From: an uncultured Prevotellaceae bacterium
GTDB taxonomy: Bacteria > Bacteroidota > Bacteroidia > Bacteroidales > Bacteroidaceae
DNA length: 64,000 bases
Direction: 5' to 3'
Assembly (NCBI GenBank): GCA_900318995.1
Contig: ONMR01000001.1
Coordinates: forward strand, 62,001 to 126,000
The position numbers and the translations under genes were made by a program. The stretch's first letter is position 1; each line of letters starts with the position of its first letter. The notes under the pieces are model-generated. The model searched no databases. It was not told where the DNA came from and was given only the letters and a program-made list of their open reading frames with translations. Positions 28,153 to 36,603 of the stretch are shown one piece after another.

Positions 28153-29529
28153 TCATTTATTCATTGTTTCTTCAATTAATAGGAGGAGTCGCTCCACAGC
28201 ATTCTCCTCGGGGAGATTTTTCTCTATGCACTCCTTGCCGCGATAAAGGCTTATCTTTCCGCGACCTGCGCCTACATAGCCGAAATCGGCGTCGGCCATC
28301 TCGCCCGGGCCGTTTACTATGCAGCCCATAATGGCAATCTTTACGCCTTTAAGATGCCCTGTGGCAGCTTTGATGCGTGCTATCGTATCTTCTAAGTTGT
28401 AAAGTGTACGTCCGCAGCCCGGACAGGAAATGTATTCGGGCTTGCTGAACCTTATGCGTGCGCCCTGCAGGATGGCATCCTGGGTGGAGCGTATCTGGTC
28501 TGACGGTATGTTGGGATCTGTAAGCTTCAGGTCACTTGCCTTGCCGTCAATGAGCAACGCTCCGGCATCCATTGCGGCATGCAACTGGAAATCCTCAAGT
28601 TTGCTGTCATTATAGCTCAACTGCAGCACTCCGTCCGTAATCCGAGCCGATGCACGCACTCCAGCGCTGGTCTCTGCGTAGTCAACCAACTTGCGGGCTA
28701 CAGGAATCTCACGCTCGGGGGCCTCTGAGAGAGATACGCGTATGGTATCGCCTATGCCCTCGGCCAGCAGTGCGCCTATGCCTATGGCACTCTTTATGCG
28801 TCCGTCCTCGCCCTCGCCTGCTTCGGTCACACCCAGATGTATTGGGAACGCCATTCCCTCACGTTCCATCTCCTTAACCAGCAACCTGACAGTCTCTATC
28901 ATGACCACTGTGTTGCTGGCCTTGATGGATATCACCACGTTCAGGAAATCCTGCTCCACACAGATGCGCAGGAACTCCATGCAGCTCTCCACCATACCTG
29001 CCGGTGTATTGCCGTAGCGGCTCATGATACGGTCCGACAGAGATCCGTGGTTAACTCCTATTCTAATGGCTGTATTATGATCACGGCAAATATTGAGGAA
29101 CGGGATGAATCGGTCACGGATGCGCTGTATCTCCTGTTCATATTCAGCATCAGTGTATTCCAGATGCTTGAACGTTCGTGCGGGATCCACATAGTTACCC
29201 GGGTTGATGCGTACCTTTTCCACATACTGTGCGGCCACATCGGCAACTGCGGGATTGAAGTGGACATCTGCCACAAGCGGGGTGTTGTAACCTAGGGCTG
29301 TGAGCCCTTCTCGGATTAACCGCATGTTCTCCGCCTCACGTGTGCCCTGAGTGGTCATACGTACCAGCTCGCCGCCTGCCTTGATGATTCGGATGGCCTG
29401 CTCAATGCAGCCCTCCGTATCCATTGTGGCAGTGGTGGTCATGGATTGCAGGCGTATGGGATTGCTGCCGCCTATTGCGGTACTACCCACGCGTACGCTA
29501 ATGGTTTTACGGCGGTTGTAAACGCTCAT
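28153..29529 (-). CDS. ispG: 4-hydroxy-3-methylbut-2-enyl diphosphate synthase with short insertion
   Basis: IspG (GcpE) reduces MEcPP to HMBPP in the MEP isoprenoid pathway using a 4Fe-4S cluster. The TIM-barrel part ([48 protein letters not shown]) and the cluster domain ([11 protein letters not shown]-type CPGCGRT, then GCIVNGPGE) are intact. At 458 residues it is longer than the E. coli type (about 370) but much shorter than the ~600-residue form with a large A* domain that I recall for Bacteroidetes. About 75 residues ([16 protein letters not shown] to LQGARIR) sit where that domain normally is. Its start overlaps purE by one base. Confidence 0.95.
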   Translation of the reverse strand: MSVYNRRKTISVRVGSTAIGGSNPIRLQSMTTTATMDTEGCIEQAIRIIKAGGELVRMTTQGTREAENMRLIREGLTALGYNTPLVADVHFNPAVADVAAQYVEKVRINPGNYVDPARTFKHLEYTDAEYEQEIQRIRDRFIPFLNICRDHNTAIRIGVNHGSLSDRIMSRYGNTPAGMVESCMEFLRICVEQDFLNVVISIKASNTVVMIETVRLLVKEMEREGMAFPIHLGVTEAGEGEDGRIKSAIGIGALLAEGIGDTIRVSLSEAPEREIPVARKLVDYAETSAGVRASARITDGVLQLSYNDSKLEDFQLHAAMDAGALLIDGKASDLKLTDPNIPSDQIRSTQDAILQGARIRFSKPEYISCPGCGRTLYNLEDTIARIKAATGHLKGVKIAIMGCIVNGPGEMADADFGYVGAGRGKISLYRGKECIEKNLPEENAVERLLLLIEETMNK

Positions 29530-30035
29530 CAGTTGGTCTTGTAGTTATACTTAACCTGACTCAATTCAGCATTGGCCTTTTCAATCTTATCCTTGAGTCC
29601 CTCCTTGTGTGCGGCCAGGCGGGCAGCCAGTTCGCTATCTGCTACAGCCAGTATCTGGGCTGCCAGTATGGCTGCGTTCTGAGCACCGTTTACGCCAACT
29701 GTTGCCACAGGTATTCCAGGGGGCATCTGGATGATGGAGAGCATTGCGTCCAGTCCGTCCAGCATACCTTTGATAGGCACACCGATTACCGGGACGTTTG
29801 TATTGGCAGCTATGACACCGGGCAAGGCTGCTGCCATGCCTGCAGCTGCTATTATTACCTTGATGCCGCGTGCCTGAGCACCTTTGGCAAACTCCTCAAC
29901 TGCTGCCGGTGTGCGGTGAGCGGACAATGCGTTCATCTCAAACGGCACCTGGATGCTGTCCAGGAATGCGGCTGACTTTTCCATAACGGGCAGATCTGAA
30001 GTACTGCCCATGATAATGCTTACTACTGCTTTCAT
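29529..30035 (-). CDS. purE: N5-carboxyaminoimidazole ribonucleotide mutase
   Basis: Class I PurE moves the carboxylate of N5-CAIR to give CAIR in purine synthesis. It has 168 residues, with the active-site motifs IMGSTSDLPVMEKSA, LSAHRTPAAVEEFA and AGMAAALPGVIAANTNVPVIGVPI. No purK lies nearby. It sits between rpoN and ispG in the leftward operon. Confidence 0.97.
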   Translation of the reverse strand: MKAVVSIIMGSTSDLPVMEKSAAFLDSIQVPFEMNALSAHRTPAAVEEFAKGAQARGIKVIIAAAGMAAALPGVIAANTNVPVIGVPIKGMLDGLDAMLSIIQMPPGIPVATVGVNGAQNAAILAAQILAVADSELAARLAAHKEGLKDKIEKANAELSQVKYNYKTN

Positions 30036-30048
30036 ATATTCTCAATTC

Positions 30049-31518
30049 TCAATTTTTTCGCATCCTTGCTACCGGGATGCCAATCTGCTCACGGTATTTT
30101 GCTACGGTACGTCGTGCCACCTTGAAACCGCGCTGGGCCAGCATGTCGGACAACTGCTCATCCGTGAGCGGGTTATTGTGGTCCTCGGCATCGGTTGCCT
30201 CACGCAGTATGCGGTGTATCTCCTTGACCGATACCTCCTGCCCGCTGTCGGTCTTGACACCGTCGGTAAAGAATGACTTGAGCGGGAATGTGCCGAACGG
30301 AGTCTGCACATATTTGCCGCTGGTTACGCGGGATATGGTTGATATATCATAACCGGTCCGCTCAGCCACATCCTTGAGGATCATGGGGCGGAGCAGGGTC
30401 TCGTCACCATCCTGGAAGAACGGACGTTGCAGGTCAATTATGGCTTGCATGGTACGCGTCATTGTCTGCTCACGCTGACGTAGAGCCTGAATGAATCCGC
30501 GGGCCGAATCCAACTTGCTCTTGATATATACGGCAGCGGCTTTCTGGCTGCTGGTGCCCTCCTTTATCTGGTTTTCCAGCATATCGGAGTATTCACGACT
30601 GACGTGAAGTTGCGGAATGTTACCATTGTTGAGGGTAAAATGAATATCCCCGTCATAGTTGTCAAGCAGGAAATCGGGAACTATGTGCTGACGGCTGTGA
30701 CCTACAGTCTCGCCCAGCGAACTGCCCGGACGCGGATTCAGTTTGACAAGCTCGGTTATTACGGCATCTGTCTGCTCCTTGGTCAGCTCAAGCCGTGCCG
30801 CTATCTTATCCCAGCGTTTGTGGGTAAACTCATCAAACATGGATGAAATAACCTTTTCCTGCAGATCCTTGGAAGGAGAGTCTTCTTTTCTTCTTATCTG
30901 TATGAGCAGGCATTCCTGCAGATTGCGTGCACCGATTCCTGCCGGATCAAAGTCCTGGATAACTTTTAGAACCTGTTCAATTTCATCGGTCGTAGCGTCC
31001 AGGTCATGATAGAAGGCCAGATCATCCGAAATGGCCTGCAGGTCTTTGTCCAGCATGCCGTCATTGTCGATGGAACCTATTATGTATAGGGCAATCTTCT
31101 GTTGCCGTTCAGTCAGTTCCTGTTCACGCAACTGCTCATACAGGATGTCATAGAATGAGCGTGTATCGGCCAAAGGAACATCGGATATGTCTCCCGACCG
31201 GTCTTGCTGCTGACGGTCATACCAGTCATCATCGTCTTCTGACCAGTCATCATGGTTGTCGGATTGTGCTGCGTAATCATCATCGTCATACTGGCCGTTT
31301 TCATCAGTCTGACTATCATCCGATTCCTGTCCGACCGAAACTGCAGGCCCGTCTTCAAGGGCCGGATTGTCACCCAGTTCAGTGCGCACGTGTTCCTCAA
31401 GCTCAAGCGTAGAGAGCGCAAGCAGACGCGCTTCGAGCACCTGCTGCGGTGAAAGTGTCTGTATCTGGGCCTGAGTCTGAGTCTGGACCTGTGTCTGAAT
31501 GTTTCCGGTTGCGGCCAT
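30049..31518 (-). CDS. rpoN: RNA polymerase sigma-54 factor
   Basis: Sigma-54 recognises -24/-12 promoters and needs enhancer-binding ATPases. This 489-residue form has region I (IQTLSPQQVLEARLLALSTLELEEHVRTEL), a strongly acidic region II (about residues 60-110, runs of Asp), the core-binding and HTH regions, and the RpoN box RRTVAKYREQIGIPVARMR at the C terminus. Region I is preceded by an unusual Gln/Thr alternation (IQTQVQTQTQAQIQT). It is 9 bases after the nucleoside kinase gene. No -24/-12 promoter was recognised in the intergenic regions of this window. Confidence 0.97.
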   Translation of the reverse strand: MAATGNIQTQVQTQTQAQIQTLSPQQVLEARLLALSTLELEEHVRTELGDNPALEDGPAVSVGQESDDSQTDENGQYDDDDYAAQSDNHDDWSEDDDDWYDRQQQDRSGDISDVPLADTRSFYDILYEQLREQELTERQQKIALYIIGSIDNDGMLDKDLQAISDDLAFYHDLDATTDEIEQVLKVIQDFDPAGIGARNLQECLLIQIRRKEDSPSKDLQEKVISSMFDEFTHKRWDKIAARLELTKEQTDAVITELVKLNPRPGSSLGETVGHSRQHIVPDFLLDNYDGDIHFTLNNGNIPQLHVSREYSDMLENQIKEGTSSQKAAAVYIKSKLDSARGFIQALRQREQTMTRTMQAIIDLQRPFFQDGDETLLRPMILKDVAERTGYDISTISRVTSGKYVQTPFGTFPLKSFFTDGVKTDSGQEVSVKEIHRILREATDAEDHNNPLTDEQLSDMLAQRGFKVARRTVAKYREQIGIPVARMRKN

Positions 31519-31527
31519 AATGCGGAA

Positions 31528-33192
31528 TCAATAATGGAAACTGCTGCCTCCTATGAATTCACGGACAAGTGATGTGGGCGGCAGATTCTGGCTGGGTATG
31601 GTCTTGAACAGTTTCAGGAAGTCCTTGAGCTGTCCTGCTTTTGTATATTCGGGGCTGTTTTCCGGAACTTCTTCAAGCAATGGAGCCACCATATCCTTTA
31701 TGACTGCAATTTCAAACATCATTGCGGAATTGAACATGGCATCGGCATTCTCCTGATACGGGAATATCCATTTTTCCTCACCGGCGCGGACAGACGGCCA
31801 GCGTCCGATGGTATCCATAGCTGAGTAACTGCGGTACTTGTGGTCACGGGTAATACGTCGCAGCAGACGGTTGTCTGTGGTGGGGATATAGTTATGTTCG
31901 TCAATACGTATGCTGGTAAGAGCCGATACATATATCAGGAATCTTCGTTCAGCGGGAATATCCGGCATCAGATCCGGATTAAGGGCATGAATGCCTTCAA
32001 TGAGCAGGATGTCGTTCTTGCCAAGTGTTATCTTGGGGTCTGTGAACTCGCGTACTCCGCCTTTCTTGAAGTTGAAAGTGGGCGGCTGTATGGTCTTTCC
32101 TGCCAGCAAATCCTTAAGTTGTGCATTGAAGTAGGGCAGGTCAATGGCGTAAAGTGACTCAAAATCATGCTCACCGTTCTCATCCAGAGGAGTGTGGTCC
32201 CGATCCAGGAAATAGTCGTCAAGCGATATGACCTTAGGTGTCAGGCCGTGGGCCATAAGCTGGACCATCAGTCTTTTGCTGAATGTGGTTTTGCCCGATG
32301 ACGACGGGCCTGAAACCATTACCAGCTTAAGCCCTTTGCCCTCATTGCGGCGGGCCACAATCTGGTCGGCAATATGAACTATCTTCTGCGACTGAAGAGC
32401 TTCGGCCACGTTTATTATCATATTGCTGCCTCCGTTCCGGACAGCTTCGTTCAGTTCACCCACAGTTGAGAATCCCAGGATTCCCATCCAGTCATGATGC
32501 TCCTTGAACATCTCGAACATCTTATCCTGCCTGACCATAGGTTCAAGCTGATCGGGATTTGCCCTGTTGGGAACCCGCATAAGCACTCCGTTTGACATCA
32601 ATTCCAGTCCGAATACCTTCAGACATCCGGTGTGGGGCGGTAAAGTTCCGAAGAACCAGTCCGGCATATCCTCCAACGTATAGTATGTGGAGTAAACGGA
32701 GCCGATGCTGCGCAATAGCCTGGCGGAATCCTCCCTGTCGGCTTTGGACATTATTTCCGCCACATCTGCTGTATGTGCAATATGTTTTACAAAAGGAATG
32801 GAGCGCCCTATTATGCTGCCCATCCGTTCGCTGATTGATGTGACATCATCTTCTGTGATATTACGGCCAATCTCGACTGGACAATAAAAACCCTTTGATA
32901 CAGCGTTGGATACTCTGATCTTACCCTTTGGATACAGTTCTGATACAGCTTTTGCCAGAACAAACACCAGTCCTTGGGAATAGCTTCGGGCTCCGACGCT
33001 TGTGGTAACGTCCAGAAACTCGACGTCACAGTCTTCATAACACTTGGAATCCATGTCGGTTACCTTGCCGTTTACAGTAGTGCAGACAGGGCAGCTCTTA
33101 AGTTCCGGTCTGAACTTGTCAAACATCTCAGAGTATGTGGATCCAGGATTGAAACTCTCGGTTTTCTTGTTGTTGATGCAGTAGATTTCCAT
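31528..33192 (-). CDS. Multidomain nucleoside (uridine-like) kinase with TGS and tRNA-synthetase editing-type domains
   Basis: A 554-residue protein: a TGS-like N terminus (MEIYCINNKKTESFNPGSTYSEMFDKF), a region like the second additional domain of threonyl/alanyl-tRNA synthetases (about 170-230), then a P-loop kinase domain of the phosphoribulokinase/uridine kinase family (GPSSSGKTTFSKRLMVQL, LDDYFLDRD, DILLIEGIHALNPDL). This architecture is common in Bacteroidetes and Firmicutes; substrate use is uncertain. The start is ATG at 33192: a longer frame beginning with TTG at 33222 would start inside the -7 promoter element. Confidence 0.9.
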   Translation of the reverse strand: MEIYCINNKKTESFNPGSTYSEMFDKFRPELKSCPVCTTVNGKVTDMDSKCYEDCDVEFLDVTTSVGARSYSQGLVFVLAKAVSELYPKGKIRVSNAVSKGFYCPVEIGRNITEDDVTSISERMGSIIGRSIPFVKHIAHTADVAEIMSKADREDSARLLRSIGSVYSTYYTLEDMPDWFFGTLPPHTGCLKVFGLELMSNGVLMRVPNRANPDQLEPMVRQDKMFEMFKEHHDWMGILGFSTVGELNEAVRNGGSNMIINVAEALQSQKIVHIADQIVARRNEGKGLKLVMVSGPSSSGKTTFSKRLMVQLMAHGLTPKVISLDDYFLDRDHTPLDENGEHDFESLYAIDLPYFNAQLKDLLAGKTIQPPTFNFKKGGVREFTDPKITLGKNDILLIEGIHALNPDLMPDIPAERRFLIYVSALTSIRIDEHNYIPTTDNRLLRRITRDHKYRSYSAMDTIGRWPSVRAGEEKWIFPYQENADAMFNSAMMFEIAVIKDMVAPLLEEVPENSPEYTKAGQLKDFLKLFKTIPSQNLPPTSLVREFIGGSSFHY

Positions 33193-33219
33193 AATTGCGG
33201 TTCTTCTGTTTTGAAATTT

Positions 33220-33227
33220 CAAATTTA
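33220..33227 (-). promoter_or_regulatory. -7 promoter element for the kinase-rpoN-purE-ispG-cysS operon
   Basis: Minus-strand TAAATTTG, a perfect TAnnTTTG match, 28 bases before the chosen kinase start codon. It excludes the upstream TTG start and marks the head of the leftward operon that may run to 24552. Confidence 0.55.
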
Positions 33228-33313
33228 GTGCATTTTTCGGTATCGTAGATGGCCTCCATATAAAAAAAGGCTCCTAATGCCGGATAGAATAAACAATCAT
33301 CGGAAAAAAACAT

Positions 33314-33321
33314 TATCTTCG
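33314..33321 (+). promoter_or_regulatory. -7 promoter element for the FKBP isomerase gene
   Basis: TATCTTCG differs from TAnnTTTG at one position and lies 48 bases before the start codon, followed by the purine-rich stretch AGAAGGAT just upstream of the ATG. Confidence 0.4.
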
Positions 33322-33368
33322 CATCCGATTTTCTTAGCAAACAAGTACTTATCAATAAATAGAAGGAT

Positions 33369-34217
33369 ATGAAAAGATTGAATCTTCTGGCAACCGTTAT
33401 GGTTGCAGCCGTATTGGCATCATGTGGAGGTGCAGGTACAGGTAAAGTTACTATGAATGATGTTAAGGACTCTATCTCCTATGCGATTGGAATGGGCCGT
33501 GCTGTTCGTGTATATAAGGAGCAGCTTCCTTATGATATCGTAGACTCTGTTACGATCAAGCAGTTTGTAAAGGGTTTCATGGAGGCTGCTTCAAATCCTG
33601 ACGACAATTCAAAACTGGCTTATGCTCTTGGTCTTGAGATCGGTTTCCAGGAGATGAACCAGGTATTCCCCGGTATGAGCCAGAATCTGTTCGGCAATGG
33701 AGAGACATTCAACAAGAACAATTACGTAAGCGGTTTCCGCGACGGTATGTTGGACAACTGGAAAGTAATGTCATTTGAGGATGCCGATGATACTGCAAAC
33801 CGTCTGTATGAGCTTCTCATGCAGCAGCAGATGGACAAGTCAAAGGAGGAGAATCAGGCTTATCTGGAAAAGAAAGCCAGGGAAGAGAATGTAGTAAAGA
33901 CTCCCAGCGGGCTCCTTTATCAGGTAATCAAGCTTGGTGACGGCGGTCCCAAGCCAACTGCTACAAGTGATGTTGAGGTACGTTATCGCGGAGAGTTCAT
34001 AGACGGTACCGTATTTGATGAAGCAACAACTCCTATTACTCTTAACCTGGGTGGCGTTATCAAAGGTTGGACTGAAGGTATCCAACTGATGAGCGTGGGT
34101 GACAAGTACCGTTTCTTCATTCCCTATGACCTGGGTTATGGAGAGAATGGTTACGGTTCGGATATCAAACCTTACTCAACTCTTGTCTTTGAGGTTGAGC
34201 TTGTAAGTTTCAAGTAA
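33369..34217 (+). CDS. FKBP-type peptidyl-prolyl isomerase lipoprotein (FkpA-like)
   Basis: A 282-residue lipoprotein (lipobox LASC) that should fold envelope proteins. The N-terminal part (SYAIGMGRAVRVYKEQLPYD, residues 35-165, helical) resembles the dimerisation domain of FkpA/Mip. The C-terminal FKBP domain starts near residue 195 (DVEVRYRGEFIDGTVFDEAT) and contains the active-site stretch LNLGGVIKGWTEGIQLMSVGDKYRFFIPYDLGYG. It is monocistronic: own promoter, strong terminator. Confidence 0.95.
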   Translation: MKRLNLLATVMVAAVLASCGGAGTGKVTMNDVKDSISYAIGMGRAVRVYKEQLPYDIVDSVTIKQFVKGFMEAASNPDDNSKLAYALGLEIGFQEMNQVFPGMSQNLFGNGETFNKNNYVSGFRDGMLDNWKVMSFEDADDTANRLYELLMQQQMDKSKEENQAYLEKKAREENVVKTPSGLLYQVIKLGDGGPKPTATSDVEVRYRGEFIDGTVFDEATTPITLNLGGVIKGWTEGIQLMSVGDKYRFFIPYDLGYGENGYGSDIKPYSTLVFEVELVSFK

Positions 34218-34238
34218 ATACAATTTAACCAAAACAAG

Positions 34239-34273
34239 GAGAGGGAACCGGAAACCGTTCCCTCTCTTTTTTT
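34239..34273 (+). terminator. Terminator after the FKBP gene
   Basis: A perfect 10-bp stem GAGAGGGAAC (34239-34248) / GTTCCCTCTC (34257-34266), loop of 8, followed by seven T residues. Confidence 0.93.
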
Positions 34274-34317
34274 GTCATTATGTAAGGGAAACCTGGATAA
34301 CGGATACTTTTTTTGTT

Positions 34318-34325
34318 TATATTTG
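34318..34325 (+). promoter_or_regulatory. -7 promoter element for the Lrp-type regulator
   Basis: TATATTTG is a perfect TAnnTTTG match. It places the transcription start near 34332, so the ATG at 34364 is the earliest usable start codon. Confidence 0.55.
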
Positions 34326-34363
34326 GACCAAGAATCAAACGTCTACCAATTGGTGCTTACATT

Positions 34364-34849
34364 ATGAATTCAAAAAAGACTGTTCAGTCAACCGAGAAAA
34401 TGGATTCTCTTGACAAAAAAATTCTTGGAATCATTTCGCAGAACGCACGTATTCCTTTCCGTGATGTCGCTGCTCAGTGCGGTGTCTCCCGCGCTGCAAT
34501 CCATCAGCGTGTTCAGAGAATGTTTGACCTGGGCGTAATAACCGGATCGGGTTATAATGTAAATCCGCGCAGCATCGGATACAATACCTGTACTTATGTA
34601 GGTCTGACCCTGGAGAAGGGCTCGATGTACCATCAGGTGGTTGCCGAGCTGGACCAGATCCCGGAGGTTGTGGAGAGCCATTTTACCACCGGAAGGTATA
34701 CAATGATGATCAAACTGTACGCCCGTGACAACTCCCATCTTATGGAACTTATAAACGGCCATATTCAGGAGATTAAGGGTGTAACCGCCACCGAGACTCT
34801 TATTTCACTTGATGAGAGTATCCGTAAGACCATCCCTATCATAGAATAG
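34364..34849 (+). CDS. Lrp/AsnC-family transcriptional regulator
   Basis: A 161-residue regulator. The N-terminal winged HTH (LDKKILGIISQNARIPFRDVAAQCGVSRAAIHQRVQRMFDLGVI, residues 15-58) is followed by a RAM/AsnC ligand-binding domain (CTYVGLTLEKGSMYHQVVAELDQIPEV; VESHFTTGRYTMMIKLYA). These proteins respond to amino acids. The start at 34364 is chosen because a longer frame would begin upstream of the -7 element. The amidotransferase-dipeptidase fusion starts two bases after its stop codon, so it probably regulates or is co-expressed with that enzyme. Confidence 0.93.
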   Translation: MNSKKTVQSTEKMDSLDKKILGIISQNARIPFRDVAAQCGVSRAAIHQRVQRMFDLGVITGSGYNVNPRSIGYNTCTYVGLTLEKGSMYHQVVAELDQIPEVVESHFTTGRYTMMIKLYARDNSHLMELINGHIQEIKGVTATETLISLDESIRKTIPIIE

Positions 34850-34851
34850 AC

Positions 34852-36603
34852 ATGTCTAAGGCCGAAGAGCTCAACACCGGATTCATAAAAATGAATTCCG
34901 GCACAGATGTGTTGGATTGGCATAATCCTGTAATAGGCATAAGCGGTAATTTCAGGGATGGAGACTGTACGCTTGCCGAGGCTTATTACAAGTCAGTGCT
35001 TGAAGCCGGAGGCACTCCTGTCATAATACCTCCGTATGATGATGAGAAGGCTTTGGTATCAGTTGTTTGTACGCTTGACGGTATCGTACTCTCAGGTGGT
35101 GCCGATATAGACCCCGGCTATCTGGGCGAAGAGCCCCTCGACTGCGTGTCGGTCAATCCCCGTCGCGACGCGCCGGAACTGAAGCTGGTAAGAATGGCGT
35201 TAGACCGTCAGATCCCGGTTCTGGGTATATGCCGGGGCATTCAGGTCCTTGCCGCAGCTCTTGGAGGCAGGCTTTATCAGGATATAAAGTCACAATATGA
35301 CCGTCCTTCGATTGAGCATAGTCAGAGTGCACCACGCGGAGTACCGTCACATGATGTCAGAATAGAGAAAGATTCCCTTCTGTATACTCTTTTAAAGAAG
35401 GATACTCTGTCTGTAAACTCTTTCCATCATCAGGCTGTAATGGAGGTGCCTGCAGGATTCCGTGTCACCGCCATAGCTCCTGACGGAATAATAGAGGCAA
35501 TGGAATCTGTTTCGTTCCGTCCTATCCTTGGTGTGCAGTGGCATCCGGAATGCTTTATCCAGGAGAATGACCGTTCTATGATTCCTATATTCGAATGGCT
35601 TACAAGTCAGGCAGCCCTATTCCGAAGAGCTAAGGTGTTGCATAGCAGGACAATAATACTTGACAGCCATTGCGACAGTCCAATGTTATTTGATGAGGGT
35701 GCTCTTTTCTGTGACAGGAACCCGGAGCTTCTGGTTGACATTCACAAGATGACAGCAGGTCGGCAGGATGTAAGTTTCATGGTGGCATATATCAAGCAGG
35801 AGGAACGGGATACGGAATCCCTTAAAGCTGCAACTGCCAAAGCAGACCGTCTGCTCTCCCTTATCGACGAACGTATAGGCCAGTGTAAGGGACATGCAGC
35901 TATCGCGGTAACTCCTGAAGAGTTGTGGAACAACAAGTCGAAAGGGATAAAATCAATAGTAAAAGGTATAGAGAACGGGTATGCTGTCGGAAGGGATATT
36001 GACAACGTGGACCGTTTCAGAAGGAGAGGTGTAGCTTATATGACACTTTGCCATAACGGTGACAACGATATCTGTGACTCCCACAATGGCAACAATGAGC
36101 ATAACGGATTGTCTGACCTTGGACGTGAGGTTGTGGCACGTATGAACAGGGTAGGAATGATGGTTGATCTTTCACATGCATCAGAGAAGAGTTTCTGGGA
36201 TGCCATAGAGTGCAGTTCCAGACCCATTATATGCTCACATTCATCAAGCAGGGAACTGTGCGACCATACGCGTAACCTGACAGATGACCAGATGCGTGCG
36301 CTTGCCAAGTCGGGAGGTGTGGCTCAGGTGTGCCTTTACAGCGGTTTCCTCAAAAAGAGCGGAACCGCCACAATCGACGATGCTGTACGCCATATTATGC
36401 ATATGACAGACGTAATGGGCATCAACCATGTCGGAATAGGTTCTGATTTTGACGGAGGAGGCGGGATTCAGGGACTGGAGGACGCTTCATGGTTTATTAG
36501 ACTGACTGAGAAACTGATGGCCGAAGGGATGAGTGATGATGACCTCTCACTGCTTTGGGGACGGAATTTCCTGAGAGTCTGGAGAGCTAACATCGGAATC
36601 TAA
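34852..36603 (+). CDS. Fusion of class I glutamine amidotransferase-like (peptidase C26) and membrane dipeptidase (M19)
   Basis: A 583-residue two-domain protein with no signal peptide. Residues 1-255 are like PuuD-type gamma-glutamyl hydrolases: nucleophile Cys127 in VLGICRGIQVLAAALGG and the catalytic GVQWHPE near residue 230. Residues 265-583 are an M19 renal-dipeptidase domain with its zinc ligands: DSHCDSP (His-x-Asp), a Glu in GIENGYAVG, LSHASE and ICSHSS, then HVGIGSDFDG. The pair could strip gamma-glutamyl groups and then split the dipeptide, or recycle murein peptides. The coupling to an Lrp regulator fits peptide or amino acid salvage. The last 57 bases overlap a gene on the other strand. 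Confidence 0.88.
   Translation: MSKAEELNTGFIKMNSGTDVLDWHNPVIGISGNFRDGDCTLAEAYYKSVLEAGGTPVIIPPYDDEKALVSVVCTLDGIVLSGGADIDPGYLGEEPLDCVSVNPRRDAPELKLVRMALDRQIPVLGICRGIQVLAAALGGRLYQDIKSQYDRPSIEHSQSAPRGVPSHDVRIEKDSLLYTLLKKDTLSVNSFHHQAVMEVPAGFRVTAIAPDGIIEAMESVSFRPILGVQWHPECFIQENDRSMIPIFEWLTSQAALFRRAKVLHSRTIILDSHCDSPMLFDEGALFCDRNPELLVDIHKMTAGRQDVSFMVAYIKQEERDTESLKAATAKADRLLSLIDERIGQCKGHAAIAVTPEELWNNKSKGIKSIVKGIENGYAVGRDIDNVDRFRRRGVAYMTLCHNGDNDICDSHNGNNEHNGLSDLGREVVARMNRVGMMVDLSHASEKSFWDAIECSSRPIICSHSSSRELCDHTRNLTDDQMRALAKSGGVAQVCLYSGFLKKSGTATIDDAVRHIMHMTDVMGINHVGIGSDFDGGGGIQGLEDASWFIRLTEKLMAEGMSDDDLSLLWGRNFLRVWRANIGI

Noticed and set aside
27531-28331. Long open frame antisense to cysS
   Set aside because: It mirrors the codon pattern of cysS and ispG; the sequence is hydrophobic nonsense with no motif.
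33193-33222. Longer nucleoside kinase starting with TTG at 33222
   Set aside because: That codon lies inside the -7 promoter element; the ATG at 33192 starts the TGS-like domain.
34313-34363. Upstream extension of the Lrp-type regulator
   Set aside because: It covers the -7 element TATATTTG and would be untranscribed; ATG 34364 gives the normal family length.
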